A DNA stretch of 10,600 bases from Candidatus Rhabdochlamydia sp. (GCA_030044075.1 JASHWM010000164.1:1-10600), one strand, 5' to 3'. Positions 1-7,249 are shown, counted from the stretch's first letter. Translations and numbers: made by a program. The notes: a model not told the origin generated them from the letters alone.

Positions 1-161
1 GTGCGCGCTCTCAAAAGAGCTTCCCGATTTTGTATTAAATACCCCGCCTTCCTTCCAAAATGAGTAAGAGCAACATTCTGTTCTGGCTCCCTGTCTTTCC
101 TTCCAAAAGGGCTTCTTTATTATAATTTTAAACTATTTTTCTAATTTTTATTATTGCACAC

Positions 162-181
162 ATTAATTAAAATATTAATTA
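162..181. repeat. ATTAATTA direct repeat, 12-bp period
   Basis: ATTAATTA occurs at 162-169 and again at 174-181, start to start 12 bp, and each copy contains the palindrome TAATTA. It lies about 40-58 bp upstream of the predicted transcription start of the 487-aa gene, where a promoter UP element or an AT-rich operator would be expected. In DNA this AT-rich, chance occurrence is possible. Confidence 0.35.
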
Positions 182-184
182 TAT

Positions 185-213
185 TCTTTTTTAATAATAA
201 AATACGTTATAAT
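185..213 (+). promoter_or_regulatory. Putative sigma-70-type promoter of the 487-aa gene
   Basis: A perfect -10 hexamer TATAAT is at 208-213. The -35 is poor: at 17 bp spacing the bases at 185-190 are TCTTTT. A start near 220 would give a leader of about 22 nt that holds the ribosome binding site AGGA (232-235), 6 nt before the ATG at 242. The -10 is convincing; the -35 is not. Confidence 0.4.
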
Positions 214-241
214 TCTTCTTTAAAATTTTTTAGGAAGAACG

Positions 242-1705
242 ATGACGATCCAATCCTATTTAGAAGAATGCCATTTTCTCGAGGTTGCAGCGGAAGCCTT
301 GGCGACCGAGGTCGATCCCAAAAATATCTCAAACGTGCAGCTTGCTACCTTACTTGACCTGGAAAAAAGAGTATGTCTTCTTGCCGGCAAAGAAATAGAA
401 AACGCTTTAGACCGCTCAAGACTTCTAAGAGAGCTATCAAAAGTGAGAGAGCACTTAAGCTTTAACCACTCGCGGCAGCCGAATTATTCTGCCTATTTTA
501 ACGCCCACGCTTTTACAGCTCCCGCATTGTTCAACCATGGGTACAATGCTCCTCAAATTGGGACTGTTTCCAATTATAACATACTCTCAAGCCCTATCTT
601 GATCGCAAACCTTGGAGAGGGCGCCCTTGAAGACGCACCCCCACAAATACGCGAGCTTGTCCGCCGCAAGAATAAAGAGGCCTACCTGTTCATGACGGTC
701 AATGATTCAAGGGCGATCAGCCAGCCGGCAAAAAAGTCTTCTACTCTCACCTTGAACGTATGCTTCCATCAATGGATCTATAACGGACTACAGTTTGGAG
801 ATAACAAAGCATATAACTTCAGCATGGGCATATTCCCTGTGTTTGGAGTATCGCCAGGGAAAAACCTTGAAAAAGCGATCGGCTTCAACGAGTTAAAGTC
901 GCTGCGGGTCCATGCCCACCTTGGCAGAGAGGGAGATATCATGGTATACTCTCCCAACAACGCTCAATTTGAGATCGAAACCGATACCCCTGTCCAGATT
1001 TTTTGGGCCGTTGCAGAAACAGGGACTAGGATCCTTGCCCAAAAAGTCTTTTTGGTCCCTACACAGGATGATCCTATTGCCGAAGCATTTTTTGCATCTT
1101 CTAGACGTTGTAAGAACTTGAAGGAATATCATGAACAGCTTGAAAGAAGGATCAATGCAATTTTTAAGAACACTTTTCTTCCTCTCATAAAAGACCTAAG
1201 ACAAGGGCAATTGAAAGGTTTTGAGAGATTGCCAAATTGGATTAAAAAAGGGGTCTTTAAAGAAGCCTGCGTATTGCAAAAGCAAGATCCTGTCCCTGCA
1301 GATTTTGGGAAAGAAATATTTACCCAGGGCTCCACAAATGAGCAAAAGGCCCAAGCTGCCGATGCTTTTTCAAGAAAGCTGATCGGGATGTTGATATCCT
1401 CGCAAAAAACCCTGCTTGAGTCGCTCCCTGTCGTAAAAAAACAGGACCCTCTGAAATTGTTTACCATTGCCGAGCAGCTCCTAAAAAATCCAGATAGCAA
1501 CCAAGTCCTTGGATCCTTGACCGCTAAAGAGAGAGAAAAAATCTACCAGACAATGTGGTATCTTTCTTCAGGGCAGATCTGCTCAGCGGCTATTCAAGCC
1601 GCAGGAAAAGATAAAACGTTCGAAGAATACGGCTCCCACATTTTTCACAGTCCAACTACGCCAGTAGCTGAAAAAATTAAGGCTGTCTTGGGATCTTTAT
1701 CCTGA
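242..1705 (+). CDS. Unrecognised 487-aa protein, probably cytosolic or secreted without Sec signal
   Basis: I do not recognise this protein. It starts at the ATG 6 nt after AGGA (232-235) and a perfect TATAAT lies 28-34 bp upstream, so it looks like an expressed gene with its own promoter. There is no signal peptide and no hydrophobic stretch long enough for a membrane helix. Residues about 1-75 are helical and charged. Residues about 85-275 are rich in aromatic and beta-type sequence (for example the segments around 172-200 and 230-260), suggesting a beta-sandwich-like core. From about 285 to the end it is helical, with many Lys/Gln/Glu. Absence of a Sec signal, helical ends and position in a chlamydial genome would fit a type III effector or host-interaction protein, but nothing in the sequence proves this. 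An 80-bp gap separates it from the next gene on the same strand. Confidence 0.85.
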   Translation: MTIQSYLEECHFLEVAAEALATEVDPKNISNVQLATLLDLEKRVCLLAGKEIENALDRSRLLRELSKVREHLSFNHSRQPNYSAYFNAHAFTAPALFNHGYNAPQIGTVSNYNILSSPILIANLGEGALEDAPPQIRELVRRKNKEAYLFMTVNDSRAISQPAKKSSTLTLNVCFHQWIYNGLQFGDNKAYNFSMGIFPVFGVSPGKNLEKAIGFNELKSLRVHAHLGREGDIMVYSPNNAQFEIETDTPVQIFWAVAETGTRILAQKVFLVPTQDDPIAEAFFASSRRCKNLKEYHEQLERRINAIFKNTFLPLIKDLRQGQLKGFERLPNWIKKGVFKEACVLQKQDPVPADFGKEIFTQGSTNEQKAQAADAFSRKLIGMLISSQKTLLESLPVVKKQDPLKLFTIAEQLLKNPDSNQVLGSLTAKEREKIYQTMWYLSSGQICSAAIQAAGKDKTFEEYGSHIFHSPTTPVAEKIKAVLGSLS

Positions 1706-1723
1706 TGAAGCATCAAAAAACTA

Positions 1724-1755
1724 TTGACCAAATGTAAATTTTTCGTAAAGATAAT
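1724..1755 (+). promoter_or_regulatory. Possible promoter of the 76-aa gene
   Basis: TTGACC at 1724-1729 matches five of six bases of the -35 consensus. Downstream, GATAAT (1750-1755) is a good -10 but spaced 20 bp, while TAAAGA (1746-1751) is at 16 bp but weaker. It fits a separate promoter for the small gene, although read-through from the preceding gene is equally possible because no terminator is visible between them. Confidence 0.25.
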
Positions 1756-1785
1756 CCCATGATCTTCTAACTGGGAGAGTCTATT

Positions 1786-2016
1786 ATGAAAAAACATTGG
1801 AATTTTTTTCTGTGTTTCTCTTTTCTGCCAGGTTTTATTCTTTCTGGAGAGAGCAGCTGCTTTCATAACCTATGCGCTAGCTGTCACTTTGGACAAGATT
1901 CCCGTTTGCATAAGACAGATGAGCGGAATGTACGAGGTTGGGAATGCCCAAAGTGCGGCAACTTGAACCCCCATTCGGACGAATCCTGCACAAAATGCAA
2001 GTGGCCGTATAATTGA
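1786..2016 (+). CDS. Small exported Cys-rich zinc-ribbon / RanBP2-like zinc-finger protein (76 aa)
   Basis: The start is supported by a strong ribosome binding site GGGAGAG (1773-1779), 6 nt before the ATG. The N-terminus (Lys2, Lys3, then a hydrophobic run about residues 5-19, then Ser-Gly-Glu-Ser) looks like a short Sec signal peptide or membrane anchor. Cys25 is not preceded by a proper lipobox. The C-terminal half carries W52-x-C54-x2-C57-x3-N61-x6-C68-x2-C71, which fits both the RanBP2-type zinc finger spacing and the common bacterial CPxCGxxNP zinc ribbon. An additional C30-x2-C33-H34 lies between signal and ribbon. Seven cysteines remain after the predicted signal. Function is unknown. 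A zinc ribbon behind an export signal is unusual; an alternative is that the hydrophobic start is a membrane anchor with the ribbon in the cytosol. It converges on rsbU with a 23-bp gap. Confidence 0.8.
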   Translation: MKKHWNFFLCFSFLPGFILSGESSCFHNLCASCHFGQDSRLHKTDERNVRGWECPKCGNLNPHSDESCTKCKWPYN

Positions 2017-2039
2017 AGACCTAAGTTACACTCATCTCC

Positions 2040-3974
2040 CTAAATGACCCTGACGACCAAAATAGTGACATCATCATGTTGTGGGCGCCCCTGGGAATAC
2101 ACTTCTACTTCATGTAACACTTTATCAACAACTTGCTGTGAAGTCTGCTCCTTTGCTTGACGCAAGACCTCTATCAGTCTTTTCTTCCCAAAGAGTTTTC
2201 CATCCATGTCATGAGCCTCGATAATACCGTCTGTATACAGAACAATATAATCGCCTGGGAATGCTTTTACTTGCGCAGCAATGACCTTATCAAAAGGAAC
2301 GACGCCGAGGGCTGTTCCTTCCGTCACCAGTTCGATGACTTCTCCATCTTTCCTGCAAAGAAGGGCAGGAAGGTGTCCGCAGCAGCTATAATGCAAAATG
2401 TTTGTTTCCGTATCATACATCCCCACCCAGGCAGTCACAAACATTCCTGTGTCGCTCGTATCGATGCAGAAGAGTTGGTTCGCAAGGCGGATGACATCGG
2501 AGATGTTGTCATAAAGGACATCAAAGCTGCGGAGCATGCTGCGCAAACAGAGCGAGTACAAACAAGCCGAGATCCCCTTGCCCGAGGCATCGGCGATGGC
2601 AAACGCAAGCTTTTTCTTGTCCTCCTTAAGGAGCAGGTCATAAAAATCTCCTCCCACTTCTTTTGCGGGGACAAAGCCCGCGGCCAGGTCAAGGCCGGGA
2701 ACTTTTGGCATTGCCCTTGGAAGGATCGTCTTTTGGATCTCGTAGCCGATCTTCAGCTCATTGGCAAATGTCTCTTTCGCAATTTTTTCGGCATTGGCCT
2801 TCTGAATGTAGTCGACAAGGGAAAGGGTCATCTGGTTGAAGTTTTCCCCAAGGAGATTGATCTCAAATCCCATTCTGTCTTTTTGATACCGCTCATTTAG
2901 CGCTCCCTGTCCTACTTTTTCCATCAGTTTCGAAAGGGCAAGCAGAGGCCTTGCCATTCTGTGCGTCATCCAAACTGCGAGCGGCATGCCAAAGACAAAC
3001 ACACAGACAAAAACAAAGAACAGCTGGAGAAAGCTGTCTCTTGCATCAACAGAGAAAAGCCGATAATTGGGAATGTCGATTAAAAAAGAAAAATCAGTCC
3101 CTTCTATCGGGATCTTCAAGCCAAACCAGGTCTCCTTTCTAAACAGGATCGACCGGCTGATATTGCCTTCTGTTTGGAAAAAAGAGAACCTTGCCGTGAT
3201 CTCTTCTTCGATCGTATCCATCGAGATGATTTTCAGATTACTGAAAGGGATTGCCGGGTTACTGCTTAAGAAAAGCGTCCCGTCAGGATTGACGATCGAA
3301 ATGTCGAAAGGATAAGGGATCGCCTTTTCATAGGAATGGAGGTTGAGCAGCCTTTCCGCAGGAACTCCGCTGACCAAATACCCAAGGTGCACTCCTTCCT
3401 GGGTGTTCACGACATAGACAAAAAAGACCTCTCTTTCTTTGGTGGCCGGGTCTTCAGCAAGAAAAGCAGCGATTTCCCTGCTTTTTCCGACCTGTTCGAG
3501 CTCATGTGCAAAAAAGACTTCTTGTCCGATGCGGCCTGGCTGGCTCGACACAAAGTATAGTAATTTCCCTTCGGCACCTCTTTTGATAAAATACAAAGAG
3601 GACAGGTTCTGTTTTTTGGCAATTTTCTCAAAAAAGGCGCAATAGCTCAGACATGGCTTCTCTTCTCTTGTGAGCTCTTCAAAGACGGGAAACATATTCC
3701 AGGTAGAAAGGTTCTGCTCTTGGAGAAGAATAAATCTCTGCATTTCTTTTTCATAGTTGGAGCCGATTAAAATTAATTCTTGCCCAACTTCCCTGACTTT
3801 GAGCTGAAAAACTCGGAAGGTTACCCGAAGACTATAAATAAAAGTTGGGAGGAGCATCACAAAAATGCAGACTAGCAAGATCCTCATCCCAAGAGAGTTC
3901 TTTATGGGGATCCGGCGCGATCCTTTTTCTCCTATATGATCTGACTTGCCCTGGAATTGCGAATCTGCCATCAT
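2040..3974 (-). CDS. rsbU: RsbU-type membrane sensor PP2C/SpoIIE phosphatase
   Basis: This is a 644-aa serine/threonine phosphatase of the SpoIIE/RsbU class. It has a polar cytosolic N-terminus (1-28), a first membrane helix (about 31-49), a large extracytoplasmic sensor region (about 52-313, Cache-like in layout), a second helix (about 315-337), a HAMP linker (about 338-392) and the PP2C catalytic domain (about 429-642). Metal-binding motifs are intact: GGDFYD (441-446), DASGKG (462-467), YTDGIIEA (580-587) and HDDVTILV (633-640), so it should be active. In the family it dephosphorylates an RsbV-type anti-anti-sigma factor that controls the RsbW kinase/anti-sigma. In C. trachomatis the periplasmic domain has been reported to bind a TCA intermediate. 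RsbV and RsbW are not in this window. There are two consecutive ATGs (3974 and 3971). The AAGGG upstream is 4 nt from the first and 7 nt from the second, so the second is a credible start. Confidence 0.93.
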   Translation of the reverse strand: MMADSQFQGKSDHIGEKGSRRIPIKNSLGMRILLVCIFVMLLPTFIYSLRVTFRVFQLKVREVGQELILIGSNYEKEMQRFILLQEQNLSTWNMFPVFEELTREEKPCLSYCAFFEKIAKKQNLSSLYFIKRGAEGKLLYFVSSQPGRIGQEVFFAHELEQVGKSREIAAFLAEDPATKEREVFFVYVVNTQEGVHLGYLVSGVPAERLLNLHSYEKAIPYPFDISIVNPDGTLFLSSNPAIPFSNLKIISMDTIEEEITARFSFFQTEGNISRSILFRKETWFGLKIPIEGTDFSFLIDIPNYRLFSVDARDSFLQLFFVFVCVFVFGMPLAVWMTHRMARPLLALSKLMEKVGQGALNERYQKDRMGFEINLLGENFNQMTLSLVDYIQKANAEKIAKETFANELKIGYEIQKTILPRAMPKVPGLDLAAGFVPAKEVGGDFYDLLLKEDKKKLAFAIADASGKGISACLYSLCLRSMLRSFDVLYDNISDVIRLANQLFCIDTSDTGMFVTAWVGMYDTETNILHYSCCGHLPALLCRKDGEVIELVTEGTALGVVPFDKVIAAQVKAFPGDYIVLYTDGIIEAHDMDGKLFGKKRLIEVLRQAKEQTSQQVVDKVLHEVEVYSQGRPQHDDVTILVVRVI

Positions 3975-4002
3975 TACACCCTTGCAAACCCTCTAATTTT
4001 CT

Positions 4003-4749
4003 ATGCTAGCAAAAGAGATCTCGAGTTTACAACACCCGATTGTAAAACATTTTATTAAACTAAGGAAAGATTCCTCCTACCGCGACGAGCATGGGAGCGT
4101 CTATATCGTTGGCTCAAAACTGATTAGCGAGCTTGCTCCTCTTGGTCAATGTAAAAGTATCATTTGCGGACAAGACGCGATCCTCCCCCCTTCTATTTCT
4201 TGTAAGCAAATCTTTTTTGCACCGCAAGAAGTTCTGCAAAAAATTTCGGGCAGAGAGACAAAGTCCTTGATGGTCGCAGAGCTACAAAAGCCGAAGTTTG
4301 CCTCCTTGTCTGAAAAAAAGTTCGTCCTCGTGCTCGACAGGGTCTCCGACCCGGGCAACCTGGGGACCCTCCTCCGCAGCGCCCTTGCCTTTGGCTGGGA
4401 AGGAGTTTACATCTCAGAGGAAAGCTGCGACCCTTTCAATGAAAAAGCTGTCCAGGCAGCAAAAGGCGCTACCTTCAAAATTCCTCTAATGGTAGGGCCG
4501 ATCGAAAAATTTATGGATTCAAAAAGAAAGTTCTATGTGGCTGACGCGAAGGGACCTTCCTTTGAAGGGCTTCCCTTTGAGGGGCCTATCGCCCTCATCC
4601 TTGGCAATGAGGCAAGCGGGCCCTCGATCATTGCAAAGATGCACTCCCACCCTATCTCCATTCCGATGTCCCGGTCTGTCGAATCATTGAACGTCGCAGC
4701 TGCCGGCGCAATCCTACTTTATATGCTAAAGGACCCTCATGCGCTCTGA
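4003..4749 (+). CDS. TrmH/SpoU-family RNA 2'-O-methyltransferase
   Basis: This 248-aa SPOUT methyltransferase would transfer a methyl group from S-adenosylmethionine to a ribose 2'-OH in rRNA or tRNA. An N-terminal substrate-binding domain (about 1-100, beginning with the typical I-S-S-x-x-H-P-x-V-K pattern) precedes the knotted catalytic domain. Motif 1 is DPGNLGTLLRSA (116-127), motif 2 LGNEASGPS (200-208, with Ala where GNEG is usual) and motif 3 IPMSRSVESLNVAAA (220-234). It is most like the RlmB/TsnR group, but the exact RNA target cannot be read from the sequence. The ATG at 4003 is the first possible start because an in-frame TAA lies at 3994-3996, and no Shine-Dalgarno sequence precedes it. 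Its end overlaps rsgA by 11 bp, indicating translational coupling. Confidence 0.9.
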   Translation: MLAKEISSLQHPIVKHFIKLRKDSSYRDEHGSVYIVGSKLISELAPLGQCKSIICGQDAILPPSISCKQIFFAPQEVLQKISGRETKSLMVAELQKPKFASLSEKKFVLVLDRVSDPGNLGTLLRSALAFGWEGVYISEESCDPFNEKAVQAAKGATFKIPLMVGPIEKFMDSKRKFYVADAKGPSFEGLPFEGPIALILGNEASGPSIIAKMHSHPISIPMSRSVESLNVAAAGAILLYMLKDPHAL

Positions 4750-5851
4750 TGATCACCTAAAGTTCGAAGAGGAGTTCCATGCAAAAGACCGCAAGGCGCA
4801 CCGAAAGGAAAGAAAGATCGCAGAAGCAAAAGACCGTTCCAAATATAAAAAAAGCGACCAGGACAAGCTGAAAAAACAGCAGGCCCCCGCAGAAGAAACC
4901 GGCCATCGGGGCCTTGTCCTGCAGATAAAGCCGGAAGGAATTTCTGTTGCCTATGAGGGCCAGGTCCTGGTATGCCAGCTCAAAGGCCAGCTCAAACATG
5001 AAAAGAAACAAATAAAAAACCTGATCGCAGTCGGAGACAATGTCAGATTTTTGCCCAAAAACGAAAAAGAGGGGACGATCATCTACATTGAGGAGAGACA
5101 TTCGATCCTTTCAAGGGCAGACAACCTTTCTCGAAAAAAAGAGCAGCTCATCGCAGTGAATATCGACCTTGTGCTCATCACTTGCAGTGTTGTGAGCCCA
5201 AGGCTAAAACCCCATTTGATCGACCGCTATATCATCGCGGCGAAAAAAGGGAATTTACAACCGGTCATCGTATTCAATAAGGTCGATCTGTTGGAACATG
5301 GGTCTGAAGGACTGTCGAAAGAAGAGTTTGAGGAAGAAAAAGAGATTTATAGAGAACTGCTCCACACCTACCATAACCTCAACATCCCCCTTTTCCCCGT
5401 CAGCACAAAGACAAATGCCGGCATCGATGCTTTGAAAGAACTGATGAAAGGCAAACAGTCCGTACTTTCCGGCCAATCTGGAGTAGGCAAATCTTCCCTG
5501 ATCAACAGCCTGATCGGATCGAACCTCCCCACAGGTGAAATTGTTGAAAAAACCAGCAAAGGCTCTCATACGACAACAATAGCTGAGCTCCTTCCCCTTC
5601 CCACAGGGGGATTTTGCATCGACACTCCCGGGATCAAAAGTTTTGGAATTTGGGACCTTGAGAAAAAAGAGATTGAAGAATACTTCACAGAAATCCACAG
5701 CCATGGGGAACATTGCAAATATCCCGACTGCTCCCATACTGGTGAGCCCGGGTGCGCTGTCCTCACTGCTGTCGAACAAGGAAAAATTTCCCATTTGCGC
5801 TTTGCTTCCTATTGCGCACTCATACAAGAAGAAGAACACAGGCACCGTTAA
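4739..5851 (+). CDS. rsgA: Ribosome small-subunit assembly GTPase RsgA (YjeQ/YloQ)
   Basis: RsgA is the circularly permuted GTPase that checks late 30S subunit maturation. The domains appear in the diagnostic order: a Lys/Arg/Glu-rich tail (1-50), an OB-fold (about 56-125), then G4 NKVD (180-183), G1 GQSGVGKSS (245-253), the switch region GSHTTT (275-280), G3 DTPG (295-298), and a C-terminal zinc site C326-x4-C331-x-H333-x5-C339. All key residues are present. At 370 aa it is a little longer than usual because of the basic N-terminal tail, which probably touches rRNA. The start at 4739 is supported by AAAGGA (4728-4733), 5 nt upstream, inside the end of the methyltransferase gene. Enolase starts 13 bp after its stop, so the three genes probably form one operon. 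Confidence 0.95.
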   Translation: MRSDDHLKFEEEFHAKDRKAHRKERKIAEAKDRSKYKKSDQDKLKKQQAPAEETGHRGLVLQIKPEGISVAYEGQVLVCQLKGQLKHEKKQIKNLIAVGDNVRFLPKNEKEGTIIYIEERHSILSRADNLSRKKEQLIAVNIDLVLITCSVVSPRLKPHLIDRYIIAAKKGNLQPVIVFNKVDLLEHGSEGLSKEEFEEEKEIYRELLHTYHNLNIPLFPVSTKTNAGIDALKELMKGKQSVLSGQSGVGKSSLINSLIGSNLPTGEIVEKTSKGSHTTTIAELLPLPTGGFCIDTPGIKSFGIWDLEKKEIEEYFTEIHSHGEHCKYPDCSHTGEPGCAVLTAVEQGKISHLRFASYCALIQEEEHRHR

Positions 5852-5854
5852 CAC

Positions 5855-5859
5855 GAGGT
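5855..5859 (+). promoter_or_regulatory. Ribosome binding site that fixes the enolase start
   Basis: GAGGT ends 5 nt before the ATG at 5865. The reading frame is open further upstream to 5643, but that part overlaps rsgA in another frame and does not resemble enolase, so this site decides the start. Confidence 0.75.
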
Positions 5860-5864
5860 ATCAT

Positions 5865-7142
5865 ATGTCCCTAATTGAATCGATCGACGCTATAGAAATT
5901 TTGGATTCTAGAGGCAATCCAACATTGCAAGTCACTGTAAGAACTGAAGAAGGCATATGGGGCAAAGCCGCAGTGCCTTCTGGAGCATCGACAGGAGAAC
6001 ACGAAGCTGTAGAGCTCCGCGACAACGACCCGAAAAGATACCTTGGGAAAGGAGTGAAAAAGGCTATAGATAACGTTCGTGGCCCGATCAACAAACTTCT
6101 CAAAGGACAAAACCTTTTTGAGCAAAAACAGCTCGACGAAATGATGATCAAGCTCGATGGAACAGAAAACAAGGGAAAACTTGGGGCCAATGCGATTTTA
6201 GGGGTCTCGCTCGCCATTGCCCATGCAGCTGCCAACTCGCTTCGCATGCCTCTGTATCGATATATAGGTGGAGATTCAACGTTCAGGCTCCCTTGCCCAA
6301 TGATGAACATCATCAATGGAGGGGCCCATGCTGACAATTTCCTGGACTTTCAGGAGTTCATGATCCGTCCCGTAGGGATCTCCTCCTTCCCTGAGGCCAT
6401 CCGCTGCGGAGCCGAAATCTTCCATAACCTCAAAGCCCTCCTTAAAAAAGAAGGCCATGTCACATCTGTTGGAGATGAGGGCGGTTTTGCTCCAAGGCTT
6501 TCCTCTAATGAAGAAACCCTGGACTTTATTATCAAGGCCATCGAAAAGGCTGGATATAGCCCAAAAAAAGATGTCACCATCGCTCTTGATTGCGCAGCAT
6601 CTGAATTCTATGATGCAGCTTCCAATACCTATATCGAAAAAAAGAAGAAGCAGGCAAAAGAGTCCTTTGCAGAGAGAAACAGCTCCGAACAAATCGCCTA
6701 CTTGGACAAGCTCTGCCAGAAGTACCCGATCGATACCATTGAAGACCCCCTCGACCAAAACGACTGGAAGGGATGGACCGAAATGACCAAAAAGATGGGA
6801 CAGAACATTCAAATTATAGGCGATGACATTTTTGTCACAAATACAAAATTCCTGAAGAAGGGGATCGACGAAAAAGCGGCAAATGCTATTTTGATCAAGG
6901 TCAACCAAATCGGGACTTTGACGGAGACATTAGATACGATCCACATGGCAAAAAAAAATGGATTTGCCACAATCATTTCCCACCGCTCAGGCGAAACAGA
7001 AGATGCGACTATCGCCGATATCGCTGTTGCAACTGATGCCGGCCAAATCAAGACCGGTTCTCTATCACGCTCAGACCGCGTAGCAAAATATAACCGGCTG
7101 CTTGAAATTGAACATGAATTAGGTAATAGAGCAATTTATTAA
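5865..7142 (+). CDS. eno: Enolase (phosphopyruvate hydratase)
   Basis: Enolase converts 2-phosphoglycerate to phosphoenolpyruvate in glycolysis. The 425-aa length and full co-linearity match bacterial enolases, starting with [17 protein letters not shown] (4-20). Substrate and catalytic residues are visible: H155 in NGGAHADN, E164 in DFQEFM, E205 in GDEGGFAP (203-210), K345 in LIKVNQIG, H373 in SHRSGETED and K396 in QIKTGS. The three Mg ligands are D242, E293 (TIEDP) and D320 (GDD). Nothing is missing, so it should be active. The segment about 258-272 is unusually Lys-rich. It is the last gene of the trmH-like/rsgA/eno cluster and is followed directly by a strong intrinsic terminator. In Chlamydiaceae eno neighbours rsbU as I recall; here two genes lie between them. 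Confidence 0.98.
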   Translation: MSLIESIDAIEILDSRGNPTLQVTVRTEEGIWGKAAVPSGASTGEHEAVELRDNDPKRYLGKGVKKAIDNVRGPINKLLKGQNLFEQKQLDEMMIKLDGTENKGKLGANAILGVSLAIAHAAANSLRMPLYRYIGGDSTFRLPCPMMNIINGGAHADNFLDFQEFMIRPVGISSFPEAIRCGAEIFHNLKALLKKEGHVTSVGDEGGFAPRLSSNEETLDFIIKAIEKAGYSPKKDVTIALDCAASEFYDAASNTYIEKKKKQAKESFAERNSSEQIAYLDKLCQKYPIDTIEDPLDQNDWKGWTEMTKKMGQNIQIIGDDIFVTNTKFLKKGIDEKAANAILIKVNQIGTLTETLDTIHMAKKNGFATIISHRSGETEDATIADIAVATDAGQIKTGSLSRSDRVAKYNRLLEIEHELGNRAIY

Positions 7143-7150
7143 AAAATAAC

Positions 7151-7180
7151 GACGCTTGAAAAAACAAGCGTCTTTATTTT
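7151..7180 (+). terminator. Intrinsic terminator after eno
   Basis: A perfect 8-bp stem, GACGCTTG (7151-7158) and CAAGCGTC (7165-7172), encloses an A6 loop and is followed by TTTATTTT (7173-7180). It lies 9 bp after the enolase stop. The A-run before the stem is short, so it acts mainly in the forward direction. Confidence 0.92.
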
Positions 7181-7239
7181 AAAATTAATATCAAAAAAAT
7201 ATAAAAAGTTTTATATCTAAGAAAAAAAGTGTAATAAAT

Positions 7240-7243
7240 GGAG
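7240..7243 (+). promoter_or_regulatory. Ribosome binding site selecting the ATG at 7250
   Basis: GGAG lies 6 nt before the ATG at 7250. An earlier in-frame ATG at 7238 overlaps this site and has no ribosome binding site of its own, so the 131-aa form is preferred over the 135-aa form. Confidence 0.6.
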
Positions 7244-7249
7244 TATTCC

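Larger units (their letters stand above)
1..241. other. AT-rich intergenic region upstream of the 487-aa gene
   Basis: No complete gene is supported here. Two forward frames are open from the left edge to stops at about 61-66. The second would end in a plausible peptide (…ELPDFVLNTPPSFQNE), so the tail of an upstream gene may lie here, but 20 codons are too few to decide. A 5-bp hairpin (GCTCT, loop CAAA, AGAGC) sits at 7-20 without a following T-run, so it is not a convincing terminator. The 12-mer TTCCTTCCAAAA occurs twice (49-60 and 97-108). From about 120 the DNA becomes very AT-rich and leads into the promoter of the next gene. Confidence 0.6.

Noticed and set aside
7..20. Hairpin GCTCT-CAAA-AGAGC as a terminator
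   Set aside because: Stem of only 5 bp and no immediate T-run.
154..357. 67-aa forward reading frame across the promoter of the 487-aa gene
   Set aside because: It overlaps the promoter and the start of the much longer gene, is very AT-derived (Ile/Phe/Asn runs) and has no ribosome binding site.
2017..2039. Terminator between the convergent 76-aa gene and rsbU
   Set aside because: No inverted repeat or T-run can be found in the 23-bp gap.
2157..2900. 247-aa forward reading frame antisense to rsbU
   Set aside because: It lies fully opposite the conserved phosphatase domain, has no plausible domain and no ribosome binding site; it is a shadow of the real gene.
5255..5854. 199-aa minus-strand frame opposite rsgA
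   Set aside because: Antisense to the GTPase motifs of rsgA; composition typical of a shadow frame.
5643..5864. Upstream extension of enolase by 74 residues
   Set aside because: The extension overlaps rsgA in another frame and does not match enolase; the ribosome binding site at 5855-5859 points to 5865.
6276..6908. 210-aa minus-strand frame opposite eno
   Set aside because: Antisense to strongly conserved enolase codons, with no recognisable protein.
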